64,000 bases of DNA from DATBLE01 sp046732255 (GTDB lineage Bacteria; Actinomycetota; Thermoleophilia; Gaiellales; Gaiellaceae): the NCBI GenBank assembly GCA_046732255.1, contig JBKPMR010000051.1:1-64000 (forward strand), written 5' to 3'. The notes under the pieces are model-generated. The model searched no databases and was not told the DNA's origin. It saw only the letters and a list, made by a program, of their open reading frames with translations. This document shows positions 41,440 to 50,227 of this stretch, in pieces. Position 1 is the first letter of the stretch, and the number at the start of each line of letters is the position of its first letter. Made by a program: the position numbers and the translations under genes.

Positions 41440-42121
41440 TTGCGGCACACAACCGCGCGCCGCTCGGCGTACACCTCAAACCCGGTCGGCGCCACCAATG
41501 TGGTCGAGAATGGCCTCGGTGATCCTTCGACGATCACCGACTTCAACGGCTTCATCGGCCTTCGTGACTTCGCTGGCGGGGTGGGGAAGGATCAGTCGGG
41601 CACGACCCCTGTACTGGGCCGCAGACATCCGGTTTATGGACGGCGAATACGTCGGCACCGATGGACGGCACAGGCAGGGAGCATTCGCCTTCGTCTGACT
41701 TGACATCTTCGAGGACGTGGGTCTCACGTCCCAGGTGCAGGACTTCAATCCAGGCATCACCGAAAACGGTGTCTTCTGGACGGTGGCGATCGACCGGGGC
41801 AGCGTGAAGGTCAACCTCGGGAAAGGGTCGGCGTCGCTGGACGTGGCGGACCTCGACGTCGAGGACTACGGCACCGTCGTCAACGCGCTGCAGGACGGCC
41901 CCTCGGTGGAAGCAAGCGTGTCATTCGATGTCAGCTGGAGCGGCGTCGACGAGCGGGTGAAGATCCGCAACAAGGACAGCGGCTTCGCCGGCGAGTACAT
42001 CCACAACGAGGCGACACTCAGCTGGTCGGCCAGCGAGTCAGGGTTCAGCTTCGTCTCCGACCCGCTTGACAGCGACTTCGCCGAGATCGGCCACGAGCGA
42101 GTCGGCGTCTTCTTCCGTTAG
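41440..42121 (+). pseudogene. decayed gene of unknown family (frameshift plus internal stop)
   Basis: Protein-like text runs across two frames. 41440 to about 41600 reads 'NVVENGLGDPSTITDFNGFI' and 'GLRDFAGGVGKDQSG'. After a shift near 41600 the next frame reads 'LYWAADIRFMDGEYVGTDG' and 'RHRQGAFAFV', then an in-frame TGA (41696-41698), then 'LDIFEDVGLTSQVQDFNPG' and a further 120 good residues to 42121. The tail could still be translated from GTG 41717 (134 residues). The two lesions suggest a pseudogene or sequencing errors. I do not recognise the family. No other gene lies in 41407-42220. Confidence 0.65.
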
Positions 42122-42220
42122 GGAAGGAATTGCGCGGTCAATCGGCTGCCGGAGAGATCCTCCCGGCAGCCGACTGGCACGCGCGCTGACCCGCGCGCCT
42201 GGTCGGCGCGGAGCACGCGT

Positions 42221-42805
42221 CTAGACCGGAGGCTCGGGGTCGTACTGGATGTAGCGGCGCACCTCACGGGCGCGCTCGACCGAGTGGAGCCGCGCGACGA
42301 GGTGGAGGGCCATGTCGATCCCGGCCGAGACGCCGGCGGCGGTGACGACGTCGCCGTCGTCGACGAAGCGCTCGTCGCCTCGGACGTCGATGTCCCGGCC
42401 GAGCGAGGCGAGCAACTCGAGCTGCGCCCAGTACGTCGTCGCCGCACGGCCGTCGAGAAGGCCGGCGTCGGCGTAGACGAGCGAGCCGGTGCAGACGCTG
42501 GTCATGAGCGTCCCCGCGCCGGCGAGCCCGCGCAGCCGCTCGCGCACCCGCTCGTCTCCGAGCTGAGGGCGGGTGCCCATCCCGCCCGGGTAGACGAGCA
42601 CGTCCAGCCGCCCGGCGGTCTCCCACGTCGCGTCGGGCAGGACCCGCAATCCCTTGGCGCATCGGACCGGATCGAGCGTGTCTGCGATGGTCAAGACCTC
42701 GACTCCGTCCTCGGGCCACTGGGTCGCCCAGGCTCCGAGCACCTCCCACGGCCCGGCGAAGTCCAGCTCCTCCGCATCCGCGAACAGCGCGATCCCGATC
42801 CGCAC
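42221..42805 (-). CDS. DJ-1/PfpI-family protein (isonitrile hydratase/GlxA-like)
   Basis: 194 residues from GTG 42805. 'IGIALFADAEELDFAGPWEVLG' is the usual opening; 'DVLVYPGGMGTRP' carries the elbow Glu region; 'LMTSVCTGSLVYADAGLLDGR' contains the nucleophile-elbow Cys and continues 'AATTYW', as in InhA-type isonitrile hydratases and GlxA regulators. There is no AraC domain here. It may hydrolyse an isonitrile or act as a glyoxalase/chaperone. It diverges from rmlA with 19 bp between starts. Confidence 0.85.
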   Translation of the reverse strand: MRIGIALFADAEELDFAGPWEVLGAWATQWPEDGVEVLTIADTLDPVRCAKGLRVLPDATWETAGRLDVLVYPGGMGTRPQLGDERVRERLRGLAGAGTLMTSVCTGSLVYADAGLLDGRAATTYWAQLELLASLGRDIDVRGDERFVDDGDVVTAAGVSAGIDMALHLVARLHSVERAREVRRYIQYDPEPPV

Positions 42806-42824
42806 GTCGATAGCATCGCATCCC

Positions 42825-43568
42825 GTGAAAGGTGTGATCCTTGCCGGAGGGACCGGGTCGCGGCTGCACCCGCTGACCCGGATCACGAACAAGCACTTGC
42901 TTCCGATCGGCGATCGCCCCATGGTCGCCTACGCGATCGAGGCGCTCGTCCGCGCCCGGATCAGCGAGTTGATGCTCGTCACCGGCGGGACGCACGCGGG
43001 GGAGTTCTTCCGACTGCTCGGCAACGGGCACGACTACGGGCTCGGACTGCTGACGTACGGCTACCAGGAGAACCCCGGTGGGATCGCCGAGGCGCTGAAG
43101 CTGGCCGAACGGTTCGTCGACCGGGACCGCGTGTGCGTGATGCTCGCCGACAACATCTTCGAGCGATCGTTCCGCCCGTCGGCCGAGCGCTTTGCCGAGC
43201 AGGGCCGTGGCGCGCGGATCCTGCTCTCGCGCCAGTACGACCCGGACCACCTGCGTCACCTGGGCGTGCCGGAGCTGGACGGCGACAGTCGGATCTCCCG
43301 GATCGTGGAGAAGCCGGAGCAGCCGCCGAGCGAGTACGCCGTCACCGGCGTGTACTTCTACGACGAAACGGTCTGGGACGTGTTGCCCACGCTCGTCCCG
43401 TCCGGGCGCGGCGAGCTCGAGATCACCGACGTGAACAACTGGTACGTCGAGCAGCGGACGATGGAGTACGACGTGCTCGATGGCTTCTGGGGTGACGCCG
43501 GCGAGTCGATCGACGCCTACTACGTCGCCAACGACTTCGTCCGCGCCAACGGCGCCAACCACGACTGA
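42825..43568 (+). CDS. rmlA: glucose-1-phosphate thymidylyltransferase
   Basis: 247 residues from GTG 42825. 'GVILAGGTGSRLHPLTRITNKHLLPI' contains the nucleotidyltransferase signature G-G-x-G-x-R and the catalytic Lys; 'MLADNIFE' holds the metal-binding Asp; 'RIVEKPEQPPSEYAVTGVYFYD' binds the sugar phosphate. It makes dTDP-glucose, the first step of dTDP-L-rhamnose. It is shorter than the 290-residue classical RmlA, like the monomeric/short form in many actinobacteria. Its stop overlaps rmlC (TGATG). Confidence 0.92.
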   Translation: MKGVILAGGTGSRLHPLTRITNKHLLPIGDRPMVAYAIEALVRARISELMLVTGGTHAGEFFRLLGNGHDYGLGLLTYGYQENPGGIAEALKLAERFVDRDRVCVMLADNIFERSFRPSAERFAEQGRGARILLSRQYDPDHLRHLGVPELDGDSRISRIVEKPEQPPSEYAVTGVYFYDETVWDVLPTLVPSGRGELEITDVNNWYVEQRTMEYDVLDGFWGDAGESIDAYYVANDFVRANGANHD

Positions 43569-44038
43569 TGCCCGGCCCCGACGGCATCGTCCGCATCCCG
43601 CTCCAGCGCTACGAGGACGAGCGCGGCTGGCTGATGGAGATCCGCCGCGAGAGCACGCTCCCGAAGCCGACCCGCCAGACCAACGTCTCGTTCTCGCGCG
43701 CCGGCGTGATCCGCGGCCTCCACTACCACGAGCGCGGCCAGGACGACCTCTTCTGCTGCCTGCGCGGCACGGCGCGGGTCGTCGTACTCGACCGGACGAG
43801 CGGCGAGGTGTTCACGGAAGACATCGGCGAGGACAACCCCGTCGCCCTGTACATCCCCGGCCGCCACGCGCACGGATTCGAGGCGCTGACCGATCTCGTC
43901 TTCTGTTACCACGTCACGGAGGAGTACGATCCGGCGAATCCCGACGAGCACGGCATCTCCTGGGACGACCCGCGCGTCCGGCACGTCTGGAGCACCTCAT
44001 CTCCGATTCTTTCCGTGAGAGATACGGCCGCGTCCTGA
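43568..44038 (+). CDS. rmlC: dTDP-4-dehydrorhamnose 3,5-epimerase-like protein
   Basis: 156 residues. The cupin-type RmlC fold is shown by 'RGWLMEIRRESTLPKPTRQTNVSFS', 'GVIRGLHYHERGQDDLFCCLRGTARVVVLD' (His of the catalytic dyad in HYH) and 'YIPGRHAHGFEAL'. It ends 'SPILSVRD', which is the normal family end, so the protein is complete. It epimerises C3 and C5 of the dTDP-keto sugar. The Arg/Lys set differs somewhat from classical RmlC. Its last 52 bp overlap the reading frame of rmlD. Confidence 0.85.
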   Translation: MPGPDGIVRIPLQRYEDERGWLMEIRRESTLPKPTRQTNVSFSRAGVIRGLHYHERGQDDLFCCLRGTARVVVLDRTSGEVFTEDIGEDNPVALYIPGRHAHGFEALTDLVFCYHVTEEYDPANPDEHGISWDDPRVRHVWSTSSPILSVRDTAAS

Positions 44039-44796
44039 TCACGGGCGCCCACGGGCAGCTCGGAACCGCACTCGCGGAGGCGTTCCCCGACGCACATGCG
44101 CTCGGCCGGCTGGAGCTCGACGTCGCCCGCGAGTCGCCGGAGGGCTACGACCTCGTCCTGCACGCGGCCGCCTGGACGAACGTCGACGGCGCGGAGACCG
44201 AGCCGGCCGGCGCCGAAGCCGTGAACGTCGGCGGGACGCGGAACGTCGTCGCCGGCGGCGCGCCGGTCGTCTACTTCTCGACCGACTACGTCTTCGACGG
44301 GACGAAGCACGAGCCGTACGTCGAGTCCGACGAGCCGCGGCCGCAGTCGGTCTACGGCCGGACGAAGCTGGCGGGCGAGCGGGAGGTACAGACCGGCTGG
44401 ATCGTCCGCACCTCCTGGCTCTTCGGGTGGACGAGCCACAACTTCGTCCGCACGATGCTTCGGCTCGGCGCCGAGCGGGACGAGGTCGCGGTCGTCGACG
44501 ACCAGCGTGGCTGCCCCACGTACGTCGGCCACCTCGCCGCGGCTACGCGCGAGCTCGTGGCGCTGCCTGCGGGGCTGTACCACGTCGCCGCCGGCGGCGA
44601 CTGCAGCTGGGCCGAGTTCGCCGAGGCGATCTTCGACGAGGCGGGTCTCGCCTGCCGGGTTCGCCCGATCACCACCGCCGAGTTCGGCGCCCCCGCTCCG
44701 CGGCCCGCGTACTCCGTGCTCCGCTCCGAGCGCGGCGCGCCCGAGCTCCCGCACTGGCGCGAGGGCCTGCGTGACTGCCTGAGCCGAATGGCTTAG
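43987..44796 (+). CDS. rmlD: dTDP-4-dehydrorhamnose reductase, without a canonical start codon
   Basis: The body is a clear RmlD: 'VLITGAHGQLGTALAEAFP' (Rossmann), 'LHAAAWTNVDGAETEP', 'YFSTDYVFDGTKHEPYVE' and 'SVYGRTKLAGEREV' (Tyr and Lys), 'DQRGCPTYVGHLA'. It reduces the keto sugar to dTDP-L-rhamnose. No ATG, GTG or TTG lies in frame near the N-terminus. The candidates are CTG 43987 and CTG 44035, both inside the end of rmlC, or a minus-one slip from rmlC, which would give an RmlC-RmlD fusion as known in some actinobacteria. I use CTG 43987 as a formal start. The coding part is not in doubt. Confidence 0.85.
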   Translation: MEHLISDSFRERYGRVLITGAHGQLGTALAEAFPDAHALGRLELDVARESPEGYDLVLHAAAWTNVDGAETEPAGAEAVNVGGTRNVVAGGAPVVYFSTDYVFDGTKHEPYVESDEPRPQSVYGRTKLAGEREVQTGWIVRTSWLFGWTSHNFVRTMLRLGAERDEVAVVDDQRGCPTYVGHLAAATRELVALPAGLYHVAAGGDCSWAEFAEAIFDEAGLACRVRPITTAEFGAPAPRPAYSVLRSERGAPELPHWREGLRDCLSRMA

Positions 44797-44805
44797 CCTC
44801 TGCGC

Positions 44806-47805
44806 GTGCCGATCTGCACGAGCTGCGGGCATGAGAGCGCGGATGGATTCGCGTTCTGCCCCCACTGCGGAACGCCGCTCGCCCGGCCCGAGGCGAGCGG
44901 TGAGCAGCGGAAGGTCGTCACCGTGCTGTTCTGCGACGTGACGGGCTCGACCGAGCTCGGCGAGCAGCTCGACGCCGAGGCGCTGCGAAACCTGCTCGGA
45001 CGGTACTTCGAGCGGATGAAGGCGATCGTCGAGCGCCACGGCGGCACGGTGGAGAAGTTCATCGGCGACGCGGTGATGGCCGTGTTCGGCGTGCCGGTCG
45101 TCCACGAGGACGACGCGCTCCGAGCGCTCAGGTCGGCAGTCGAGATGCGCGACGCGCTCCCCGAGCTCGGCGTCCAGGGCCGGATCGGCGTCAGGACCGG
45201 CGAGGTTGTGACCGGCACGGACGAACGACTGGTGATGGGAGACGCCGTCAACGTGGCCGCGCGGCTGGAGCAGGCGGCAGCCCCCGGCGAGATCCTGATC
45301 GGCGAGGAGACGTATCGGCTGGCCCGCGAGGCGGTCGAGGTCGAGAGTGTCGGCGCTCTCAACCTGAAGGGGAAGGCCGAGCCGGTCCCGGCTTACCGCC
45401 TGTTGTTGGTGCGCGACGCCGAGGACCTCGCGCGCGGTTTCGGGGCGCCGATGGTCGGCCGGGAGCGCGAGCGGCGCGTCCTGGCGGACGCCTGGGAGCG
45501 GGTGGTCTCCGAGCGCGCGTGCCATCTGGTCACCCTGATCGGGGCGGCCGGGGTCGGCAAGTCGCGCCTGGCGGCCGAGTTCCTCGCCTCGCTGACCGGG
45601 GTCCTCGTCGTTCGCGGCCGCTGCCTCCCGTACGGCGAGGGGATCACGTACTGGCCGGTCGTCGAAGTCGTCAAGGGGCTTCCCGAGGCGACGCTCGACC
45701 CTGCTGCGGCCCGGACGATCCAGGCGCTCGTCGGCGAGCGGGAGACCGTCACCTCGAGCGAGGAGATCGCCTGGGCGTTCCGCAAGCTGCTGGAGTCGGT
45801 TGCGGCCGAGACTCCGCTGGTGTGCGTGTTCGACGACGTGCAGTGGGGGGAGGAGACGTTCCTCGATCTCGTCGACCACGTCGCCGTCCTCTCTCGCGAT
45901 GCGCCGATCCTGCTCCTGTGCATGGCGAGGCCCGATCTGCTCGACCGCCGCGCCGGGTGGGCGAGCGGGAAGTTCAATGCCGCCAACGTCCTCCTGGACC
46001 CGCTCGGCCCGGCCGAGACGGACAGCCTGATCGACAGCCTCGCGAGCGTCGACGAGGAGCTGCGCGAGCGTATTCGCGACGCCGCCGAGGGCAATCCGCT
46101 GTTCGTCGAGGAGATGGTCGCGATGGTTCGGGACTCGTCCAACGGCGACGTGACCGTCCCGCCGACGATCCACGCGCTGCTGGCGGCTCGCCTGGACCAG
46201 CTCGACGTCACGGAGCGGAGCGTGCTGCAGCGGGGCGCCGTCGAGGGACGGGTTTTCCATCGCGGCACCATCCAGGCGCTGACCCCCGAGGAGCCCGAGG
46301 CGGTTGCCCGGCTGACGGCTCTCGTACGGAAGGAGCTCGTGCGCCCCGACCGGCCGCAACTTCCCGGGGAGGACGCGTTTCGCTTCCGCCATCTGCTCCT
46401 CCGCGACGCCGCCTACGGAGCCCTGCCCAAGTCGACGCGCGCCGACCTCCACGAGCGCTTTGCCGGGTGGCTGGCGCACCACGGGTCCGGGCTCGTCGAG
46501 CTCGACGAGATCCTCGGCTACCACCTCGAGCAGGCTGCCCAGTACCGCGTCGAGCTCGGCTCTGCCGATCTCGAGCTGAGCGCGCGGGCGGCAGAGCCGC
46601 TCGCGGCGGCGGGCCGCCGAGCCGCGCTTCGCGGTGACGTGAACGCGACCGTGAACCTCCTGGAGCGCGCGCTCCGGCTGCAGTCGGATGCCGTGCACGA
46701 CCTCCCGCTGGAGCTCGATCTCGCCGATGCGCTGTTCCTGTCCGGCCGCCTGGCCGACGCCGAGGCGCTGCTGGGTAAGGCCGCGGATCGGGCGGAGGCC
46801 GGCGGCGATGCTCGCGCCGCACTCCTCGCGCGGGTTGTCCGCGGACAGTTTGCGTTCCAGATCGACCCGGGCGGAAAGGGCGCAGAGCTCCGGGCGCTGG
46901 CCGAGGAGGCGCTCCCGGTGTTCGAAGAGGCAGGGGACCAGCGCGGCCTGATGTACACCTGGATCGCGATCGGGCACGTGGAGCACGTCCGCTGCCAGTT
47001 CGACGTGCGAAACGCCGCCTTCCGGCGGGCGCTCGATGCCGCGGACCGGCTCGGCGACGAACGGTCGGCGCAGACCCTGGTCGGCGCGATCGGTCCCGGC
47101 TACCTGTTCGGTGCGGACGCGGTCGCGGACGGGTTGCGCTGGTGCGCGTCGCTCCAGCCCGAGCAGGCGGCGCGCCCGGCCCAGCTGGGGGTGCGGGCGT
47201 GTCTCGACGCGATGGAGGGACGGTTCGACGATGCCCGCGTGCTCCTGCTCGAGATGCGCGTCCGCTACGAGGAGCTCGGGCAGAGCGTACGGACGATCCT
47301 CCAGCGCTGGTACTCCGCATACGTTGAGACGCGCGCCGGCAATCCGCAGGGGGCGGAGCAGGTGCTGCGGGAGTCGTGCGAGCTCCTCGAGCAAATGGGC
47401 GATCGAGGCTGGCTGTCCACCTACGCGGCGAACCTCGGCCACGTCCTCTGCGCTCTGGGCAAGTACGAGGAAGCCGAGGAGTGGGGGGCGAAGAGCAGGG
47501 AGCTGGGTGGAAGCGACGACATCGTCACCCAGATGCTCTGGCGCCAGGTGCTGGCGAGGGTGTACGCCCACCGAGGCGAGCCGGCCGAAGCCGAACGGCT
47601 CGCCCTGGAAGCGGTGGCCCACGGCGACCAGACCGACATGCTGGTCAACCGCGCCGTCGCGCACCTGGATCTCGCGGAGGTTCTCGAGCCGACGGCACGT
47701 GGAGAAGCGGCCGCGCACGCGCGGACCTCGCTCGAGCTCTTCGAGCAAAAGGGCGACCTGCCGATGGCCGAGCAGGCGCGGGCGCGGCTGGAACGGCTGC
47801 TCTAG
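44806..47805 (+). CDS. zinc ribbon + class III adenylate/guanylate cyclase + STAND ATPase + TPR regulator
   Basis: 999 residues from GTG 44806. Order: a zinc ribbon (C4, C7, C18, C21); a class III cyclase domain (about 35-195; 'TVLFCDVTGSTELGEQL' and 'VEKFIGDAVMAVFG' give both metal Asp and a Lys typical of ATP specificity; 'GDAVNVAARLEQAA'); an AAA/STAND ATPase (P-loop 'LIGAAGVGKSRLAAEFL', Walker B 'LVCVFDDVQWGEET'); then about 450 residues of TPR-like helices. It is a large signalling protein that can make cAMP when its ATPase/TPR part senses something. It lies between rmlD and rmlB, 9 bp and 12 bp from each, as part of one transcription run. Confidence 0.93.
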   Translation: MPICTSCGHESADGFAFCPHCGTPLARPEASGEQRKVVTVLFCDVTGSTELGEQLDAEALRNLLGRYFERMKAIVERHGGTVEKFIGDAVMAVFGVPVVHEDDALRALRSAVEMRDALPELGVQGRIGVRTGEVVTGTDERLVMGDAVNVAARLEQAAAPGEILIGEETYRLAREAVEVESVGALNLKGKAEPVPAYRLLLVRDAEDLARGFGAPMVGRERERRVLADAWERVVSERACHLVTLIGAAGVGKSRLAAEFLASLTGVLVVRGRCLPYGEGITYWPVVEVVKGLPEATLDPAAARTIQALVGERETVTSSEEIAWAFRKLLESVAAETPLVCVFDDVQWGEETFLDLVDHVAVLSRDAPILLLCMARPDLLDRRAGWASGKFNAANVLLDPLGPAETDSLIDSLASVDEELRERIRDAAEGNPLFVEEMVAMVRDSSNGDVTVPPTIHALLAARLDQLDVTERSVLQRGAVEGRVFHRGTIQALTPEEPEAVARLTALVRKELVRPDRPQLPGEDAFRFRHLLLRDAAYGALPKSTRADLHERFAGWLAHHGSGLVELDEILGYHLEQAAQYRVELGSADLELSARAAEPLAAAGRRAALRGDVNATVNLLERALRLQSDAVHDLPLELDLADALFLSGRLADAEALLGKAADRAEAGGDARAALLARVVRGQFAFQIDPGGKGAELRALAEEALPVFEEAGDQRGLMYTWIAIGHVEHVRCQFDVRNAAFRRALDAADRLGDERSAQTLVGAIGPGYLFGADAVADGLRWCASLQPEQAARPAQLGVRACLDAMEGRFDDARVLLLEMRVRYEELGQSVRTILQRWYSAYVETRAGNPQGAEQVLRESCELLEQMGDRGWLSTYAANLGHVLCALGKYEEAEEWGAKSRELGGSDDIVTQMLWRQVLARVYAHRGEPAEAERLALEAVAHGDQTDMLVNRAVAHLDLAEVLEPTARGEAAAHARTSLELFEQKGDLPMAEQARARLERLL

Positions 47806-47817
47806 TCTTCTTCGGCG

Positions 47818-48804
47818 ATGCGCGTGCTCGTCACCGGCGGCGCCGGGTTCATCGGCTCCCACTTCGCCAAGCGGCTCGCCGCCGCTGGGCACGAGGTGGT
47901 CGTCCTCGACAAGCTGACGTACTCGGGCAACCGGGCGAACCTCGAGGGCGCCGACGTCGAGCTCGTCGTCGGCGACATCTGCGCGGCAGACGTCGTCGCC
48001 GAGGCCGGTTCCGGCTGCGACGCCGTGGTCAACTTCGCCGCCGAGACGCACGTCGACCGTTCGATCCTCGGTGCGGCCGAGTTCATCGAGACCGACGTGC
48101 TCGGGTCGTACGTGCTCGCCGGCTGGGCCAGGACCGCCGGTGCGCGGCTCGTGCAGGTCTCGACGGACGAGGTCTACGGCGACATCCCGGAGGGGCAGCG
48201 CTCGACCGAGGGCGATCCGCTGCGTCCGTCGAGCCCGTACTCGGCGTCGAAGGCAGGCGGCGACCTCCAGGTGCTGGCCGCGGTGCGCACGTTCGGGATC
48301 GACGCGTGCGTCACGCGCGGCGCGAACACGTTCGGGCCGAACCAGTATCCGGAGAAGCTCATCCCGCTGTTCGTGACGAACGCGCTCGACGGCGAGCCCC
48401 TGCCCGTCTACGGCGACGGCAGGCAGCGGCGGGAGTGGCTGCACGTCGAGGACCATTGTGCCGCGGTCGAGCTCGTCCTCCACCAGGGCCGGTCCGGCGA
48501 GGTCTACAACGTCGGCGGCGAGGAGCACGAGAACCTGGAGATCACGGGCCGCATCCTGGAGCTGACCGGCGCCGACGAGGAGCTCGTCCGGCATGTCGAG
48601 GACCGGGCGGGACACGACCGCCGGTACGCGCTCGACGACTCGAAGCTCCGCGGCCTCGGCTGGACGCCGCAGCACTCGCTCGGCGAGACCGGCCTCACCG
48701 ACACGGTCGCCTGGTACCGCGACAACCGCGCCTGGTGGCAGCCGATCAAGAGCGGCGAGTACCAGCGCTACTACGAAGAGCAGTACGGCGCGCGGCTCAG
48801 TTAA
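47818..48804 (+). CDS. rmlB: dTDP-glucose 4,6-dehydratase
   Basis: 328 residues. 'RVLVTGGAGFIGSHFAKRL' (NAD binding), 'VNFAAETHVDRSILGA', 'VSTDEVYGDIPEG' (Thr-Asp-Glu of the dehydratase centre), 'SPYSASKAGGDLQV' (Tyr-x3-Lys), 'GANTFGPNQYPEKLIPLFV' and 'GRQRREWLHVEDHC' are the RmlB hallmarks. It makes the 4-keto-6-deoxy sugar used by RmlC and RmlD. It is separated from rmlACD by the cyclase gene, an unusual order. Confidence 0.95.
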   Translation: MRVLVTGGAGFIGSHFAKRLAAAGHEVVVLDKLTYSGNRANLEGADVELVVGDICAADVVAEAGSGCDAVVNFAAETHVDRSILGAAEFIETDVLGSYVLAGWARTAGARLVQVSTDEVYGDIPEGQRSTEGDPLRPSSPYSASKAGGDLQVLAAVRTFGIDACVTRGANTFGPNQYPEKLIPLFVTNALDGEPLPVYGDGRQRREWLHVEDHCAAVELVLHQGRSGEVYNVGGEEHENLEITGRILELTGADEELVRHVEDRAGHDRRYALDDSKLRGLGWTPQHSLGETGLTDTVAWYRDNRAWWQPIKSGEYQRYYEEQYGARLS

Positions 48805-48859
48805 ATCCCTGTAAACCGACGGGACGTCAGCTAGCCTGAGGTGCCGGCCCGCCGCCTCG

Positions 48860-50227
48860 ATGCCCAATCTGCGCCTCGTCCTCTTCGCCGTTCTCGCTGC
48901 CGCTCTGCTCGGCCCGGCCGGAGCAAGTCCGCAGGCGCAACCGGCGACGATCGAGGCGACCACGTTCGTGATCACCGGCCACGGTTGGGGACACGGCGTC
49001 GGCATGGCCCAGTGGGGCGCGTACGGCTACGCGAAGCACGGCGTCGCTTACGACACGATCCTCGCGCACTACTACCCCGGGACCACACTCGCGCCTGCGC
49101 CGGCCAGGACGCTCAACGTCCTGCTCGTCGACGGGGCGGGGCGGGTGGTGGTCTCGTCTCCGAGCCCCTTCAGCGTCAAGGACGGTACGGGAGCCGTACA
49201 CAAGCTTGCCGGCGGCGACGTCCCGCTGACCGCGGCGCTGACGGTCAAGACCGACGCGGCCCGCCCCGCGAAGGCGCTGCCAGGGCCGCTCACGTTCGTG
49301 CCCGGGAAGAGCCCGCTCTGGCTCAGGAATCCCTACCGCGGGACCTTCACCGTCTCCGTGACGGGGAAGAAGCTCACCGTTGTGAACACGGTCGGGATCG
49401 AGGCGTACACGCGTGGGGTCGTGTCCAGCGAGATGCCGCACGACTGGCCGCTCGAGGCGGTCAAGGCCCAGGCGGTCGCCGCCCGTTCGTATGCGCTCGC
49501 CCACCTTCGCGGCGGCGCCTTCGACGTCTACAACGACACGCGCGACCAGGTCTACGGCGGGATCACGGCGGAAACGCCGGTCGGAGACCAGGCAGTCGCC
49601 GCGACGAAGCGCCAGGTGCTGCTCTACGGCGGCAAGGTCGCGAGCACCTTCTTCTTCTCCAGCTCGGGCGGGCGGACGGCGAACGTCACCGACGTGTTCG
49701 CGAACGCCAAGCCGACTCCGTACCTCGTCTCGGTCCGCGACCCGTGGGACATCTACTCCCCGTACCACAACTGGGGCCCCGTGCCGGTCGCCGCCTCGGC
49801 TGCGAGCAAGGCGCTGCGGATCGCGGGTGTGGGCGCGCTGCGCACCCTGCCGGCGGGCGGCCGGGCGAAGACCGTCGTCGTCACGGGCCGCGAGGGCGAC
49901 ATCATCGTCTCGGCCTCCGACGTCCGTCGCGCGCTCGGTCTCCGCTCCACCTGGATGAGCATCGGCGTGCTCTCCCTCTCCCGCCCGGCCGGCGTGATTC
50001 CCGCGGGCGGGACGCAGACCATCACCGGCAGGGCGAGCCAGGTCCAGAGCCCGGTGCTGGAGCAGCGCCCGGCCACGGGCGGTCCGTGGCAGACCGGCCC
50101 TGCGCTCTCGGTTCAGCCTGACGGCTCCTTCACCCTCTCGGTCGCACCCACGGCGACGACGCTGTACCGCCTCTCGGCGGGGACGGTCAAGAGCGCGGTG
50201 CTCCGAGTGGTCGTCTCCGGCGTATGA
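48860..50227 (+). CDS. secreted SpoIID/LytB-domain protein
   Basis: 455 residues, with a signal peptide ('RLVLFAVLAAALLGPAGA'). 'VITGHGWGHGVGMAQWGAYGYAKHGVAYDTILAHYY' has the typical 'GHGxGHGVGMSQ' motif, here at the N-terminus. The SpoIID domain then follows: 'VNTVGIEAYTRGVVSSEMPHDW', 'EAVKAQAVAARSYAL', 'TFFFSSSGGRTAN'. SpoIID-type lytic transglycosylases act on peptidoglycan stripped of stem peptides; the domain is common outside sporeformers too. The last 90 residues are an Ig-like wall-attachment tail. The stop overlaps the next start (ATGA). Confidence 0.9.
   Translation: MPNLRLVLFAVLAAALLGPAGASPQAQPATIEATTFVITGHGWGHGVGMAQWGAYGYAKHGVAYDTILAHYYPGTTLAPAPARTLNVLLVDGAGRVVVSSPSPFSVKDGTGAVHKLAGGDVPLTAALTVKTDAARPAKALPGPLTFVPGKSPLWLRNPYRGTFTVSVTGKKLTVVNTVGIEAYTRGVVSSEMPHDWPLEAVKAQAVAARSYALAHLRGGAFDVYNDTRDQVYGGITAETPVGDQAVAATKRQVLLYGGKVASTFFFSSSGGRTANVTDVFANAKPTPYLVSVRDPWDIYSPYHNWGPVPVAASAASKALRIAGVGALRTLPAGGRAKTVVVTGREGDIIVSASDVRRALGLRSTWMSIGVLSLSRPAGVIPAGGTQTITGRASQVQSPVLEQRPATGGPWQTGPALSVQPDGSFTLSVAPTATTLYRLSAGTVKSAVLRVVVSGV

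Noticed and set aside
41696..41698. Selenocysteine recoding at the in-frame TGA
   Set aside because: The same reading also needs a frameshift about 100 bp upstream, there is no visible SECIS-type hairpin just after the TGA, and simple decay explains both.
43906..49005. A 1,699-codon open frame on the minus strand across rmlC, rmlD, the cyclase gene and rmlB
   Set aside because: It is antisense to well-supported genes; its Arg/Leu/Val/Asp-rich text has no motif, and such frames are expected in high-GC3 DNA.
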